A stretch of DNA of 46,798 nucleotides from Belliella aquatica (GCF_014637795.1 NZ_BMFD01000022.1:1-46798); one strand, 5' to 3'; shown: positions 1-7,202, counted from the stretch's first letter. The notes: generated by a model not told the origin, from the letters alone. Numbers and translations are program-made.

Positions 1-2
1 AA

Positions 3-57
3 GGGGGATTAGCTCAGTTGGCTAGATCGTCCCGACAGGTGTCGGGAAGACCACCGG
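3..57 (+). pseudogene. decayed tRNA-Ala copy with palindrome in place of the anticodon arm
   Basis: The first 22 bases match the 5' acceptor and D-arm of the intact tRNA at 81-157, and CCACCGG matches the start of its T-arm. The anticodon arm is replaced by an 18-nt near-palindrome, TCCCGACAGGTGTCGGGA (30-47), and the 3' half of the T-arm and acceptor stem is missing. It cannot fold as a normal tRNA. It is probably a dead partial duplicate or a tRNA-derived repeat. Confidence 0.7.
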
Positions 58-80
58 GTAACCTGAAGTAAATAAAATAA

Positions 81-157
81 GGGGGATTAGCTCAGTTGGC
101 TAGAGCGCTACACTGGCAGTGTAGAGGCCACCGGTTCGAATCCGGTATTCTCCACCA
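81..157 (+). tRNA. tRNA-Ala (anticodon GGC)
   Basis: A complete cloverleaf is visible: a 7-bp acceptor stem (GGGGGAT with ATTCTCC), a D-arm with AGTTGG, an anticodon stem CTACA/TGTAG around loop CTGGCAG, the T-arm ACCGGTTCGAATCCGGT, and an encoded CCA at 155-157. The loop gives anticodon GGC, which reads GCC (alanine). The third acceptor pair is G-U, the known identity element of alanine tRNAs. An intrinsic terminator follows directly. Confidence 0.95.
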
Positions 158-184
158 AGGCTTGCAATTTTGCGAGCCTTTTTT
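157..184 (+). terminator. intrinsic terminator of the tRNA-Ala
   Basis: AAGGCTTGCAA and TTGCGAGCCTT form an 11-bp stem (one G-U pair) followed by a run of T. The same hairpin is repeated after the third tRNA-like copy at 265-292. Confidence 0.85.
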
Positions 185-194
185 CTTGGAACAA

Positions 195-265
195 AGTTGG
201 CTAGAGCGTCCCGACACGTGTCGGGAAGTTCACCGGTTCGTGTTGATACCCAATATTCTCCACCA
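195..265 (+). pseudogene. second decayed tRNA-Ala copy with 18-nt palindrome
   Basis: Bases 195-208 match part of the D-arm, 231-240 match the T-arm start, and 254-265 match the acceptor 3' strand with CCA. The acceptor 5' strand is gone and the T-loop is scrambled. The anticodon arm is again replaced, here by the perfect palindrome TCCCGACACGTGTCGGGA (209-226). The same kind of palindrome sits in the copy at 3-57, so it is unlikely to be random decay. Confidence 0.7.
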
Positions 266-292
266 AGGCTTGCAATTTTGCGAGCCTTTTTT
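265..292 (+). terminator. duplicate of the tRNA terminator
   Basis: The same hairpin (AAGGCTTGCAA/TTGCGAGCCTT) and T-run as at 157-184. It ends 12 bases before the GIY-YIG start codon, so that gene either starts a transcript after it or relies on read-through. Confidence 0.75.
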
Positions 293-303
293 TATTTTCC
301 TTT

Positions 304-567
304 ATGTATTTTACCTACATTCTATTCTCGACTAAGACGAACAAGTACTATGTTGGTTCTACTGATAATTTAGAATCAAGGCTAAGGCATCATAATGCAG
401 GGTCAACTCCATCTACTAAATCAGGTTCGCCATTTTGGGAAATTGTATATGCAGAACAATTTGAAGACAAGAGTTTATCACTTAAACGAGAAATTGAAAT
501 AAAGAGGAAAAAGTCAAGAAAGTATATTCAATGGCTGGTTCAAAACCAATCAGGTTTCGGTGGTTAA
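304..567 (+). CDS. small GIY-YIG nuclease domain protein
   Basis: An 87-residue protein that is essentially one GIY-YIG catalytic domain. It opens with MYFTYILFS (the first Y-I strand), then KYYVGSTDNLESRLRHHNAG, with the Y-V-G version of the second motif and the conserved Arg in RLRHH. It ends in a lysine/arginine-rich helix that includes the family's LKREIEIKRKKS. This length and layout fit the YhbQ/UPF0213-type single-domain proteins, which are common in Bacteroidota. Their cellular role is not established; DNA or RNA cleavage is inferred from the fold. The gene sits straight after tRNA-derived repeats and their terminator, a setting that suggests a selfish or repeat-processing role, but this is speculation. 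A small inverted repeat follows at 585-604. Confidence 0.9.
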   Translation: MYFTYILFSTKTNKYYVGSTDNLESRLRHHNAGSTPSTKSGSPFWEIVYAEQFEDKSLSLKREIEIKRKKSRKYIQWLVQNQSGFGG

Positions 568-584
568 AAATGAACATGCATCAA

Positions 585-604
585 CTTTATTTATTGAAAT
601 AAAG
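585..604. repeat. inverted repeat after the GIY-YIG gene
   Basis: CTTTATTT-ATTG-AAATAAAG is a perfect 8-bp stem with a 4-nt loop, 18 bases after the stop codon. It has no T-run, so it is a weak terminator or RNA-end stabiliser at best. Confidence 0.4.
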
Positions 605-678
605 TCCGTAATAAGTTCTCAAATCCTCTGAAACTCGAGACAGTCCTGCAATTTTTTTTCAAGCTCAAATTATTTGCT

Positions 679-1251
679 TTAAGGCGCAATCCAATTCATT
701 TCCCAATCGTCATTGTTCTTGCAAAATTCTACTCTTATATGTTCTTGTGCATTAAGTTGGAGTGCATCTATATGGTTGGGTGAGATTTTAATTACTGTAA
801 AGTTTTCATCATCCATTGTTTCTGGCCATTGATGTGCCTCTTCGGGGTATGCAATTTTGCTTCCTGGCGCTACCATTGGACTGTAAGCCCTCTTACTTTC
901 TCCTTGTACTTTGGACCACATCGCGGAGCTGATATCATCTTGTCGATGCACGGTTGCTTCTCCTTTTATTCTTATCTGAACTCTCTTTTTTGGGTGGTAA
1001 AAGAGGATGGCCACTTTAGGATTGGTGTTGGCGTGAAGGACTTTTCTAGTTCTTGCATCACTGAAAATGTAAAAATTCATATCCGAATCTACTTCTCTCA
1101 AGACTACATAGCGTAGATCTAGCTCTTCGGCTGTTTGCGTTGCAAGGGAGATATAGCGAAATGGGTGCTTATGATCAAGCGCACCTCGGTGTAATTCATG
1201 TCTAACAGAATGGAAGATTTCTGATAAAGATTCTTGTTCGTGAAATAGCAT
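679..1251 (-). CDS. pyridoxamine 5'-phosphate oxidase-family flavin-binding protein
   Basis: A 190-residue protein with the split-barrel FMN-binding fold of the PNPOx family. Visible family features are the strand RYVVLREVD, then FYIFSDARTRKVLHANTNPKVAI and VQIRIKGEATVHR, which line the flavin site in relatives. It lacks the C-terminal PNPOx dimerisation region with its substrate-binding arginines, so true PdxH activity in vitamin B6 synthesis is unlikely. A general flavin or heme-related reductase role is more probable, but the substrate is unknown. Its ATG overlaps the stop of the upstream CPXCG gene (TAATG on the minus strand), so the two are translationally coupled. Confidence 0.85.
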   Translation of the reverse strand: MLFHEQESLSEIFHSVRHELHRGALDHKHPFRYISLATQTAEELDLRYVVLREVDSDMNFYIFSDARTRKVLHANTNPKVAILFYHPKKRVQIRIKGEATVHRQDDISSAMWSKVQGESKRAYSPMVAPGSKIAYPEEAHQWPETMDDENFTVIKISPNHIDALQLNAQEHIRVEFCKNNDDWEMNWIAP

Positions 1252-1433
1252 TATTGTTCAATTGAATCGGCTTCAAAATAGATCAATTCACTTTCTTCAA
1301 CCTCAAAACGCAATTCTATTGGGTTACAACAAACTTCACAATCCTCTATGTATTGCTGTCTTGCTATGGAGGGATCTAGGAGCATAGAAATTTCCTCAGA
1401 GCAGTAAGGGCAATAAAAAAAGTGTTCGATCAT
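1251..1433 (-). CDS. CPXCG-type cysteine-rich small protein
   Basis: A 60-residue protein with FYCPYCSEEIS near the N-terminus and CEVCCNPI in the middle. This is the CPXCG family, a tiny presumed zinc ribbon with two Cys-x2-Cys knuckles. The last residues are acidic (EVEESELIYFEADSIEQ), as usual for the family. Its molecular function is not known. It is the first gene of a two-gene unit and shares one base with the PNPOx-like gene behind it. No clear promoter motif was found in the AT-rich stretch upstream. Confidence 0.85.
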   Translation of the reverse strand: MIEHFFYCPYCSEEISMLLDPSIARQQYIEDCEVCCNPIELRFEVEESELIYFEADSIEQ

Positions 1434-1543
1434 GAAATATTAACTTTTTGTTTTCTCAAAAGGTTTTGCCCTTCTTTAATATTATTGAAAGATTGGTTAT
1501 CAGAGATTATTCAAAAAAAAGAGGAAGTTTTAAACGATTCAAA

Positions 1544-1638
1544 AATGTTAATATCGTCAGTCAATTGACGGAATTAATGTTAATACCGTCAATTAGATGA
1601 CGAAATTAATGTTAATACCGTCAGTCGATGGTATTTTT
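1544..1638. repeat. three tandem 32-bp repeats with CGTCA-N6-TGACG dyads
   Basis: Units start at 1544, 1576 and 1608, each with AATGTTAATA(C/T)CGTCA. Unit 1 (CGTCAGTCAATTGACG) and unit 2 (CGTCAATTAGATGACG) each carry CGTCA and TGACG arms six bases apart. Unit 3 loses the right arm where it runs into the DUF4143 remnant. The 32-bp period is close to three helical turns, as in operator arrays. No autoregulator gene is attached, so the purpose is unclear. Confidence 0.75.
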
Positions 1639-1967
1639 ATGACAACGGGATTCGAAATGCCATAATCCAAAATTTCAACAGGTTGAATATGCGAATGGAT
1701 GTTGGCGATTTGTGGGAGAATTATCTAGCTATGGAAAGACTCAAATATCAGAGTTATAATCAAATAAATTGTAATAATTACTTCTGGAGAACTTATGATC
1801 AGCAAGAATTGGACTGGGTTGAAGAAGAAGGTGATCAGCTGAGAGGGTTTGAATTCAAGTATCAACTTAATAAAAGCATCAAGCCGCCAGCAGCTTGGAG
1901 AAAGGCCTATCCTGAAGCGAAGTTTGAAGTTATCCATCAGGACAATTATCTAGATTGGATAAAGTAA
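1626..1967 (+). pseudogene. 3' remnant of a DUF4143 AAA-type ATPase gene
   Basis: The open frame reads RWYFYDNGIRNAIIQNFN, then DVGDLWENYLAMERLK, then YFWRTYDQQELDWVEEEGDQLRGFEFKY. This is the C-terminal DUF4143 region of the roughly 380-residue ATPases common in Bacteroidota. The AAA domain with Walker A and B and the linker are absent. The homology starts abruptly beside the third 32-bp repeat, and the only in-frame starts are internal (TTG at 1683). It is almost certainly a deletion remnant and not an active gene. It ends at a strong shared terminator. Confidence 0.8.
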
Positions 1968-2001
1968 AATAGGCTCCCGATTGAGGAGCCTATTTTATTT
2001 T
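1967..2001. terminator. bidirectional terminator between the ATPase remnant and argJ
   Basis: AAATAGGCTCC (1967-1977) and GGAGCCTATTT (1985-1995) form an 11-bp stem with a 7-nt loop. There are T-rich ends on the plus side and an A-run on the other, so it can serve both convergent units. Confidence 0.8.
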
Positions 2002-2006
2002 TGAGC

Positions 2007-3218
2007 TTAAGTGGTATATACAGAATTGAATAGCACATAGTCTGTTGTAAGGTCTGAACCCCATCCTATACCTTGTTCTTTACCATTGTTGACTTCCAAA
2101 TGAATCCTGATTTGAGACTCTCTAAGAAGTTTTTTAATATAATTTTTATCGATTGGAAGAGGCTGTCCCTTTTCTAGCACTTGTATCAAATGCTCCGAAT
2201 CGCCAATAAACAGATTTACTTTTTTGTAATTGAAATTGATCCCTGCATTGCCACAAGCTGCGATAATTCGTCCCCAATTAGGATCTCGACCAAACATCGC
2301 CGTCTTGACCAAAGTGGAATCAGAAATCGCTCTGACAAGTTTTCTGGCAGTTTCCTCTGTTCTAGCTTTAGTAACTTTATACTCTATAAACTTCGAAGCG
2401 CCTTCACCATCTGATACAATTAGTTTGGCTAAGTGGGTCATCAATTCAAGTAGTTTTTCCCTGAAGATAATATATCCAGGATCTTCTTCTTTTGAGATGA
2501 TTGTATTCTCAGCCATTCCATTCGCCATGATTGCAACCATATCATTGGTTGAGGTGTCGCCATCTACCGTAATCATATTGAAAGAGCGATCTACACAATA
2601 GCGCAGCGCTTTGTCAAGAAGCTTTTTGTCAATGTTCAGATCAGTTACAATAAAATTGAGCATGGTCGCCATGTTGGGATGAATCATTCCTGACCCTTTA
2701 GCTATTCCGCCCATATTGATCTCTTTGCCATCATGAACAAATTCAACAAAACCTTCTTTAGCAAAAGTATCAGTAGTCAAAATAGCATTTGCTACAAAAG
2801 AGCCTGCTTTCGCATCATCGCTGAGTTTGTGGATGTTATTTCTGATACCTTCTACTACATCCTCTGTAGGGAATGGTTCTCCAATCAATCCCGTGGAGGC
2901 AATAATTACATCATCCTCCGGGATATTTAGCAATTCGGCTGTAACTTTCATCATTGCCTCTGCACCAAGTCTACCTTGTTCTCCCGTACAAGCATTGGCA
3001 TTTCCAGCGTTGCAAACAATTACCTGTGCTTGATTATTCGCTATATTTCTTTCACTAATTTCTACAGGTTCAGCACGGACTTTATTTTGGGTAAATACAG
3101 CTGCTGCCGCTGCGGGGACTTCAGAATAAATAATAGCTAAGTCCCTACGCATAGATTTCACACCTGTGTGCGCTCCCCAGCATTTGATTCCTCTTACATT
3201 TGTAATATTCTTGATCAT
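2007..3218 (-). CDS. argJ: ArgJ, glutamate N-acetyltransferase/ornithine acetyltransferase
   Basis: A 403-residue protein, the usual ArgJ length. The N-terminal part has the oxyanion region STGLIGEP (108-115) and NAGNANACTG (70-79). The autoprocessing site lies in KGSGMIHPNMATML (174-187): cleavage before Thr185 frees the nucleophile and makes alpha and beta chains. ArgJ moves the acetyl group from N-acetylornithine to glutamate and so recycles it; some family members also make N-acetylglutamate from acetyl-CoA. Whether this one is mono- or bifunctional cannot be read from the sequence. It is the last gene of argB-argD-argC-argJ and starts 9 bases after argC. It implies an acetyl-cycle arginine route and not the N-succinyl route known from Bacteroides. 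Confidence 0.95.
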   Translation of the reverse strand: MIKNITNVRGIKCWGAHTGVKSMRRDLAIIYSEVPAAAAAVFTQNKVRAEPVEISERNIANNQAQVIVCNAGNANACTGEQGRLGAEAMMKVTAELLNIPEDDVIIASTGLIGEPFPTEDVVEGIRNNIHKLSDDAKAGSFVANAILTTDTFAKEGFVEFVHDGKEINMGGIAKGSGMIHPNMATMLNFIVTDLNIDKKLLDKALRYCVDRSFNMITVDGDTSTNDMVAIMANGMAENTIISKEEDPGYIIFREKLLELMTHLAKLIVSDGEGASKFIEYKVTKARTEETARKLVRAISDSTLVKTAMFGRDPNWGRIIAACGNAGINFNYKKVNLFIGDSEHLIQVLEKGQPLPIDKNYIKKLLRESQIRIHLEVNNGKEQGIGWGSDLTTDYVLFNSVYTT

Positions 3219-3227
3219 AACTTTTTC

Positions 3228-4271
3228 TTAAGGTCTGAGTGGTATTTGTTCTAAACCTGTTTTTTCTTCCAATCCAAGTATTAAATTCATGTTGTGAACG
3301 GCTTGACTTGCTGCTCCTTTGAGCAAATTGTCTATAGTGGAAATAGCGATAACTCTTCCAGTTCTTTCATCCCAAAATGGGAAAATATCACAATAGTGAC
3401 TTCCTCGGACATCCTTAATTGCTGGAGCGATTTTTCGAATTCTAACAAAAGGTTTTCCTTCATAAAAATCATTATAAATTGAATTTAAGCTTTCTTGGTC
3501 AAGTTTCCTAGTTGTCTTAGCGTAGGATGTAGCCAAGATCCCTCTATCGATGGGCAAAAGATGAGGTGTAAATTGAACTTGGACATTTGATTTTCCCAAA
3601 ATGGAAAATTGCTCTTCAATTTCCACGGTATGTCGATGAACTCCGACACCGTAAGCTTTAAAGTTTTCATTTACATTTGAAAAATGCGTGGTGTCGTTCG
3701 CTTTTACTCCTGCGCCTGTCAATCCGGACTTTGCGTCAATAATGACAGATCCTTCTTCAATCAGACCAGCAGCAAACAGTGGTGCAAGACTTAAAATTGA
3801 TGCAGTAGGATAGCAGCCTGGATTGGCTACTAAGCTACTTTTCTTGATTTGTTCAGCAAATAATTCTGGCTGACCATAAACTGCATTTTCAAAACCTTCT
3901 ACAAAAACGTGGTCTTTTTGATACCAATCTTTATAAACTTCTGGGCTTGAAAGTCTAAAATCTCCTGATAGATCAATGATTTTACTTTTTTTATGCTTCC
4001 ATTTTTTGACAAAATCCATAGATACACCATGTGGAAGAGCCAAGAAGATCACATCCAGTTCAGAATCACCGATCACATCAGCGCTTTCCAACTTTTGATC
4101 TAGTATTCCCAAAAATTGTGGGTGTAAGTCGGAGAATAATTTCCCCTTGTGTGTTTCTGAGGTGATGTGTTTGATCGTTACATTTTCATGCTGACACAGA
4201 AGTCGAGCAAGTTCAGATCCAGTAAAACCTGTTGCTCCAACAATTCCTATCGTGTATTTATCATTTTCCAT
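3228..4271 (-). CDS. argC: ArgC, N-acetyl-gamma-glutamyl-phosphate reductase
   Basis: A 347-residue protein. The Rossmann motif GATGFTGSEL (12-21) binds NADPH. The catalytic cysteine is Cys153 in VANPGCYPTA, and VGVHRHTVEIEEQ (209-221) carries the conserved histidines of the active site. It reduces N-acetylglutamyl-5-phosphate to the semialdehyde, the third step of arginine synthesis. Its start overlaps the end of the aminotransferase gene by 11 bases, so translation is probably coupled. The protein is full length with all key residues. Confidence 0.95.
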   Translation of the reverse strand: MENDKYTIGIVGATGFTGSELARLLCQHENVTIKHITSETHKGKLFSDLHPQFLGILDQKLESADVIGDSELDVIFLALPHGVSMDFVKKWKHKKSKIIDLSGDFRLSSPEVYKDWYQKDHVFVEGFENAVYGQPELFAEQIKKSSLVANPGCYPTASILSLAPLFAAGLIEEGSVIIDAKSGLTGAGVKANDTTHFSNVNENFKAYGVGVHRHTVEIEEQFSILGKSNVQVQFTPHLLPIDRGILATSYAKTTRKLDQESLNSIYNDFYEGKPFVRIRKIAPAIKDVRGSHYCDIFPFWDERTGRVIAISTIDNLLKGAASQAVHNMNLILGLEEKTGLEQIPLRP

Positions 4272-5463
4272 TTTTCTCTCCTTCCTTTATTTCCAAGACG
4301 CGTTCCAAAGCTTCCAAAAATGCTTTCAATTCAGATTTACTGATATTCAATGCGGGCACCAACCTAAGCACATTCACAGCAGTTGCGTTAGCTACGACTC
4401 CTTCTTTGAGAAGCTGCTGCATATAAGGTAGAGCAGGTTCTGTGAATTCTACTCCGATCATCAAACCCAAACCACGAACTTCTTTGATTACAGAGAATTT
4501 CTCTTTCAATTTATTAAGTCGCTGCATGAGCCATTCTCCGTTTTCTTTTGCTGCCTGAGTTAGGTGTTCTTCTACTATGACAGAAAGTGTTGCCATAGAC
4601 GCAGCTGCGGCGAGCGGATTTCCTCCGAAAGTGGTTCCATGATCGCCAAATTGAATAGCATTTGCGATTTTTTCATTACATAAAAATGCTCCGATAGGCA
4701 TACCACCCCCAAGTCCTTTGGCAGAAGTCAAAATATCGGGTTGAACTTCATAATGGTCTTTAGCAAACCAATTCCCTGTTCTGCCGATACCAGATTGAAT
4801 TTCATCAAATATCAATGCGATGTTATTTTCATCACATAATGATCTCAAACCTTCAAGATATTCCTTAGTGGCTGGTCTGATTCCACCTTCACCTTGAATA
4901 GGCTCCACAATAATCCCCGCAATTTCTTCTGAAATAATTCCTTTTATCGCATCTAAATCATTGAATGGAACTTGAACAAATCCTTGCGGAATTGGCCCAA
5001 ATCCTTCTTGATATTTAGCTTGACCAGTTGCAATTGTAGCGAGTGTTCTTCCGTGAAATGAATTTTGCATGGAAATTATTTTTCCGCCTCGGCCTATGCT
5101 GTGCGCATATCTCCGAGCGATTTTGATTGCCCCTTCTACAGATTCTGCACCACTATTTGTGAAAAACACCCTGTCTAATTTTGAGATTTTGACAAGGAGT
5201 TCCGATAGAGCGACTTGCATCGGGCTTACAAAAAAATTACTGATATGCATCAGTTCAGCAGCTTGGTCTTGAATAGCTTTGACAACTTTAGGATGGCAAT
5301 GACCAACATTGGTCACCGCAATCCCGGCAAGCATGTCTATATATTCTTTATTTTCTATGTCCCACAACTTGCTCCCTGAGCCTTTCACAAATGTGATTGG
5401 GATTCTATTGAAGGTAGGTAAATAATATTTTTTGTCTATGGTGTGTAAATCTATATTTTCCAT
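4261..5463 (-). CDS. argD: ArgD-type acetylornithine aminotransferase
   Basis: A 400-residue class III PLP aminotransferase. The PLP lysine is Lys249 in LTSAKGLGGGMPIGAF. FDEIQSGIGRTG (219-230) carries the cofactor-binding Asp220. NSGAESVEGAIKIARR (103-118) and FHGRTLAT (137-144) are the phosphate and substrate loops. The family contains acetylornithine, succinylornithine and ornithine aminotransferases, which are hard to separate by sequence. The place between argB and argC argues for N-acetylornithine aminotransferase. It is separated from argB by only 3 bases and overlaps argC. Confidence 0.92.
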   Translation of the reverse strand: MENIDLHTIDKKYYLPTFNRIPITFVKGSGSKLWDIENKEYIDMLAGIAVTNVGHCHPKVVKAIQDQAAELMHISNFFVSPMQVALSELLVKISKLDRVFFTNSGAESVEGAIKIARRYAHSIGRGGKIISMQNSFHGRTLATIATGQAKYQEGFGPIPQGFVQVPFNDLDAIKGIISEEIAGIIVEPIQGEGGIRPATKEYLEGLRSLCDENNIALIFDEIQSGIGRTGNWFAKDHYEVQPDILTSAKGLGGGMPIGAFLCNEKIANAIQFGDHGTTFGGNPLAAAASMATLSVIVEEHLTQAAKENGEWLMQRLNKLKEKFSVIKEVRGLGLMIGVEFTEPALPYMQQLLKEGVVANATAVNVLRLVPALNISKSELKAFLEALERVLEIKEGEKNGK

Positions 5464-5466
5464 GGA

Positions 5467-6291
5467 TTATTGTGTGATTGTGGTGCCTAATTTTATGTTA
5501 CTCTCAAAAAAATCTAAAAGCTGCTCTGGTTTGGTTCCATTGATAATCAATGCATTTTTAACTCCTTTTTTCAAAGCCAATTCGCAGGATTGGATTTTAG
5601 GAATCATTCCTCCTTGAATAATTGACCCATACAAACCCTGAAGTTTTTTTAATGAGATAGTCGAAATTAAAGAATCAGGATCTGGATAATTTTCATACAA
5701 GCCATCTACATCGGTCAACGAGATGTAATAATCCGCTTGAATAGCTGATGCGATTTCTCCTGCAAAGTCATCCGCATTGATGTTGTAAGTCAACCCTTCT
5801 TCGTCAGCGCCAATACAAGCAATGATGGGGGTAAAGTGGTTTAATAAGAGTGAATGAATCAAGCTGGCGTCAACTTTTTTAACTTGTCCAACTCTACCAA
5901 GATCAATTTCATCGGTGATTCCTGTTGAATCGGTTTTGATCAAGCGTTTTTGCTCTACCTGAACCATTTGTGAATCCAAACCAGAAAGCCCGACAGCTGA
6001 AAGGTGGTTTTTTGAAAACAGTTGGACTAAATCAGCGTTGACTTCCCCAATCAAGGTCTTCTGAATTTCAAAAAGAGCCTCAGGACTTGTTTTTCTTTGT
6101 CCTTCTATAAATTCCGATGAGATTTGAGCTTTTTCTAAAGCCTTGTTTATAAAAGGTCCTCCGCCATGAACGAGAACTATTTTGTGGCCAGCTAACTTGA
6201 GCGTATTTAGTGCAAGAGCTATTTGTAACTTTAATTCTTGGTTGATCATGGCATTCCCACCATATTTGATGAGAAGCGTAGAAGGTTGCAT
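5467..6291 (-). CDS. argB: ArgB, acetylglutamate kinase
   Basis: A 274-residue amino acid kinase. KYGGNAM at the N-terminus (Lys9) and VHGGGPFINK (41-50) form the ATP phosphate and substrate loops. GQRKTS (64-69) holds the arginine that contacts the N-acyl glutamate, and NINADDFAGEIASAIQ is the conserved late active-site stretch. It phosphorylates N-acetylglutamate, the committed step. It lacks the extra N-terminal helix seen in arginine-sensitive hexameric kinases, so it may be the dimeric, less feedback-sensitive type. This is an inference from length and start. It is the first gene of the arginine operon. Confidence 0.93.
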   Translation of the reverse strand: MQPSTLLIKYGGNAMINQELKLQIALALNTLKLAGHKIVLVHGGGPFINKALEKAQISSEFIEGQRKTSPEALFEIQKTLIGEVNADLVQLFSKNHLSAVGLSGLDSQMVQVEQKRLIKTDSTGITDEIDLGRVGQVKKVDASLIHSLLLNHFTPIIACIGADEEGLTYNINADDFAGEIASAIQADYYISLTDVDGLYENYPDPDSLISTISLKKLQGLYGSIIQGGMIPKIQSCELALKKGVKNALIINGTKPEQLLDFFESNIKLGTTITQ

Positions 6292-6327
6292 TATTGATTT
6301 AATTTAGATGAAAAGATTTCCTTTTTC

Positions 6328-6373
6328 TAAATGATTTTTAAAATTTCAGAATTTTATTTCTTTAAATCATTTA
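6328..6373. promoter_or_regulatory. inverted repeat in the argB / 6571 divergent promoter region
   Basis: TAAATGATTT (6328-6337) and AAATCATTTA (6364-6373) are perfect 10-bp inverted arms, 36 bp from start to start, just upstream of argB. They could be an operator for an arginine repressor, but the region is very AT-rich and chance is possible. The rest of the 6292-6570 gap shows no other recognisable element. Confidence 0.3.
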
Positions 6374-6570
6374 AAAACATATTTCCATCTTTTGATCAAA
6401 TACCATTCCATCTAGACCATATTTTATTTTAAAAATCACTAATACATCAAATCCCTTAGATGTGTTAAAAAAACCCTTAGAATAAGTATAGTTTTGGGGG
6501 AGATTAGAAATTTGATTGTTAAATTGGCAGCATTAATTTTATTCTTGTCAGGTTATATAATTTGCTATTT

Positions 6571-7119
6571 ATGTCAACAATTGATTTAGGAATTGGAAGT
6601 CAAATCAGACATCCAAAGTTTGGAAAGGGAGTAGTCGTGGAGGTAGATGCTACCTATTATAAAATCTATTTTAACTTTATTGCTGAGGTAAAAACCATCG
6701 CTAGGGACTTTCCAAATTTTGAAATGATTGAAAAAAAGGAAGGTGAATATCAACCGATTTCAATTTTTGATATAGAAAAGGCAGTGGAAAATGTAATGAA
6801 AAGGAATCAGCCTAAACCGGAAGCTTCGAAAGTAGAAATGGCTCAAAAATGGCTCAAAGGAAATTTGATCATGAATCCATTCAATCCTGATCTAAGCAAT
6901 AAAGAAATACCCATCGAAACTTTCTTTCATAAAATCGTGATGGTAAGAGAACGCTTGCGTGTATTGGAGCAAAACATCAATAATCATTCAAAGCTTGATG
7001 ATGAAGATCGGGTTCATCTGCAGCAATATATCACTAGAGCCTATGGTTCGCTGACCACTTTCAATGTGCTGTTTGCTGATAAGGCTGATCATTTCAAAGG
7101 AGCAGGTAAAGAGGATTGA
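6571..7119 (+). CDS. conserved hypothetical protein with UvrD/PcrA-type C-terminal-like motif
   Basis: A 182-residue protein from the ATG at 6571; an upstream in-frame TTG at 6562 would add three residues but is less likely. Residues 10-24 (SQIRHPKFGKGVVVE) resemble the small beta-motif near the C-terminus of UvrD/PcrA helicases, which can contact RNA polymerase. The rest is helical and charged, with no catalytic motif that I recognise. It may be a small nucleic acid- or polymerase-binding protein, but this rests on one short motif. It is a single-gene unit divergent from argB and ends at a strong bidirectional terminator. Confidence 0.75.
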   Translation: MSTIDLGIGSQIRHPKFGKGVVVEVDATYYKIYFNFIAEVKTIARDFPNFEMIEKKEGEYQPISIFDIEKAVENVMKRNQPKPEASKVEMAQKWLKGNLIMNPFNPDLSNKEIPIETFFHKIVMVRERLRVLEQNINNHSKLDDEDRVHLQQYITRAYGSLTTFNVLFADKADHFKGAGKED

Positions 7120-7152
7120 AAATTTTGATCTTTCAAAAAAATCAATCTATCT

Positions 7153-7202
7153 AATATTAAAAAGCCCTATTTGATTGATTTCAAATAGGGCTTTTTAATA
7201 TT
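7153..7202. terminator. strong bidirectional terminator
   Basis: A perfect 22-bp stem (AATATTAAAAAGCCCTATTTG and one more base, then its complement) around a 6-nt loop, with A- and T-runs on the two sides. It serves the convergent 6571 gene and the response regulator gene. Confidence 0.92.

Larger units (their letters stand above)
146..292 (+). repeat. 39-bp direct repeat: tRNA 3' end plus terminator
   Basis: Bases 146-184 and 254-292 are the same 39-bp sequence, made of the acceptor 3' strand, CCA and the terminator hairpin. The copies lie 108 bp apart. Such repeats of a tRNA 3' end can be attachment sites of integrated elements or can come from tandem duplication. No integrase gene is visible nearby, so duplication is at least as likely. 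Confidence 0.75.

Noticed and set aside
1-292. CRISPR-like array at the repeated tRNA-like sequences
   Set aside because: The repeats are few, differ in length and are tRNA derived; there is no regular spacer pattern and no cas gene.
96-373. Two ORFs (79 and 67 residues) running through the tRNA region
   Set aside because: They are translations of the tRNA and its terminator repeat; the tRNA structure explains the sequence.
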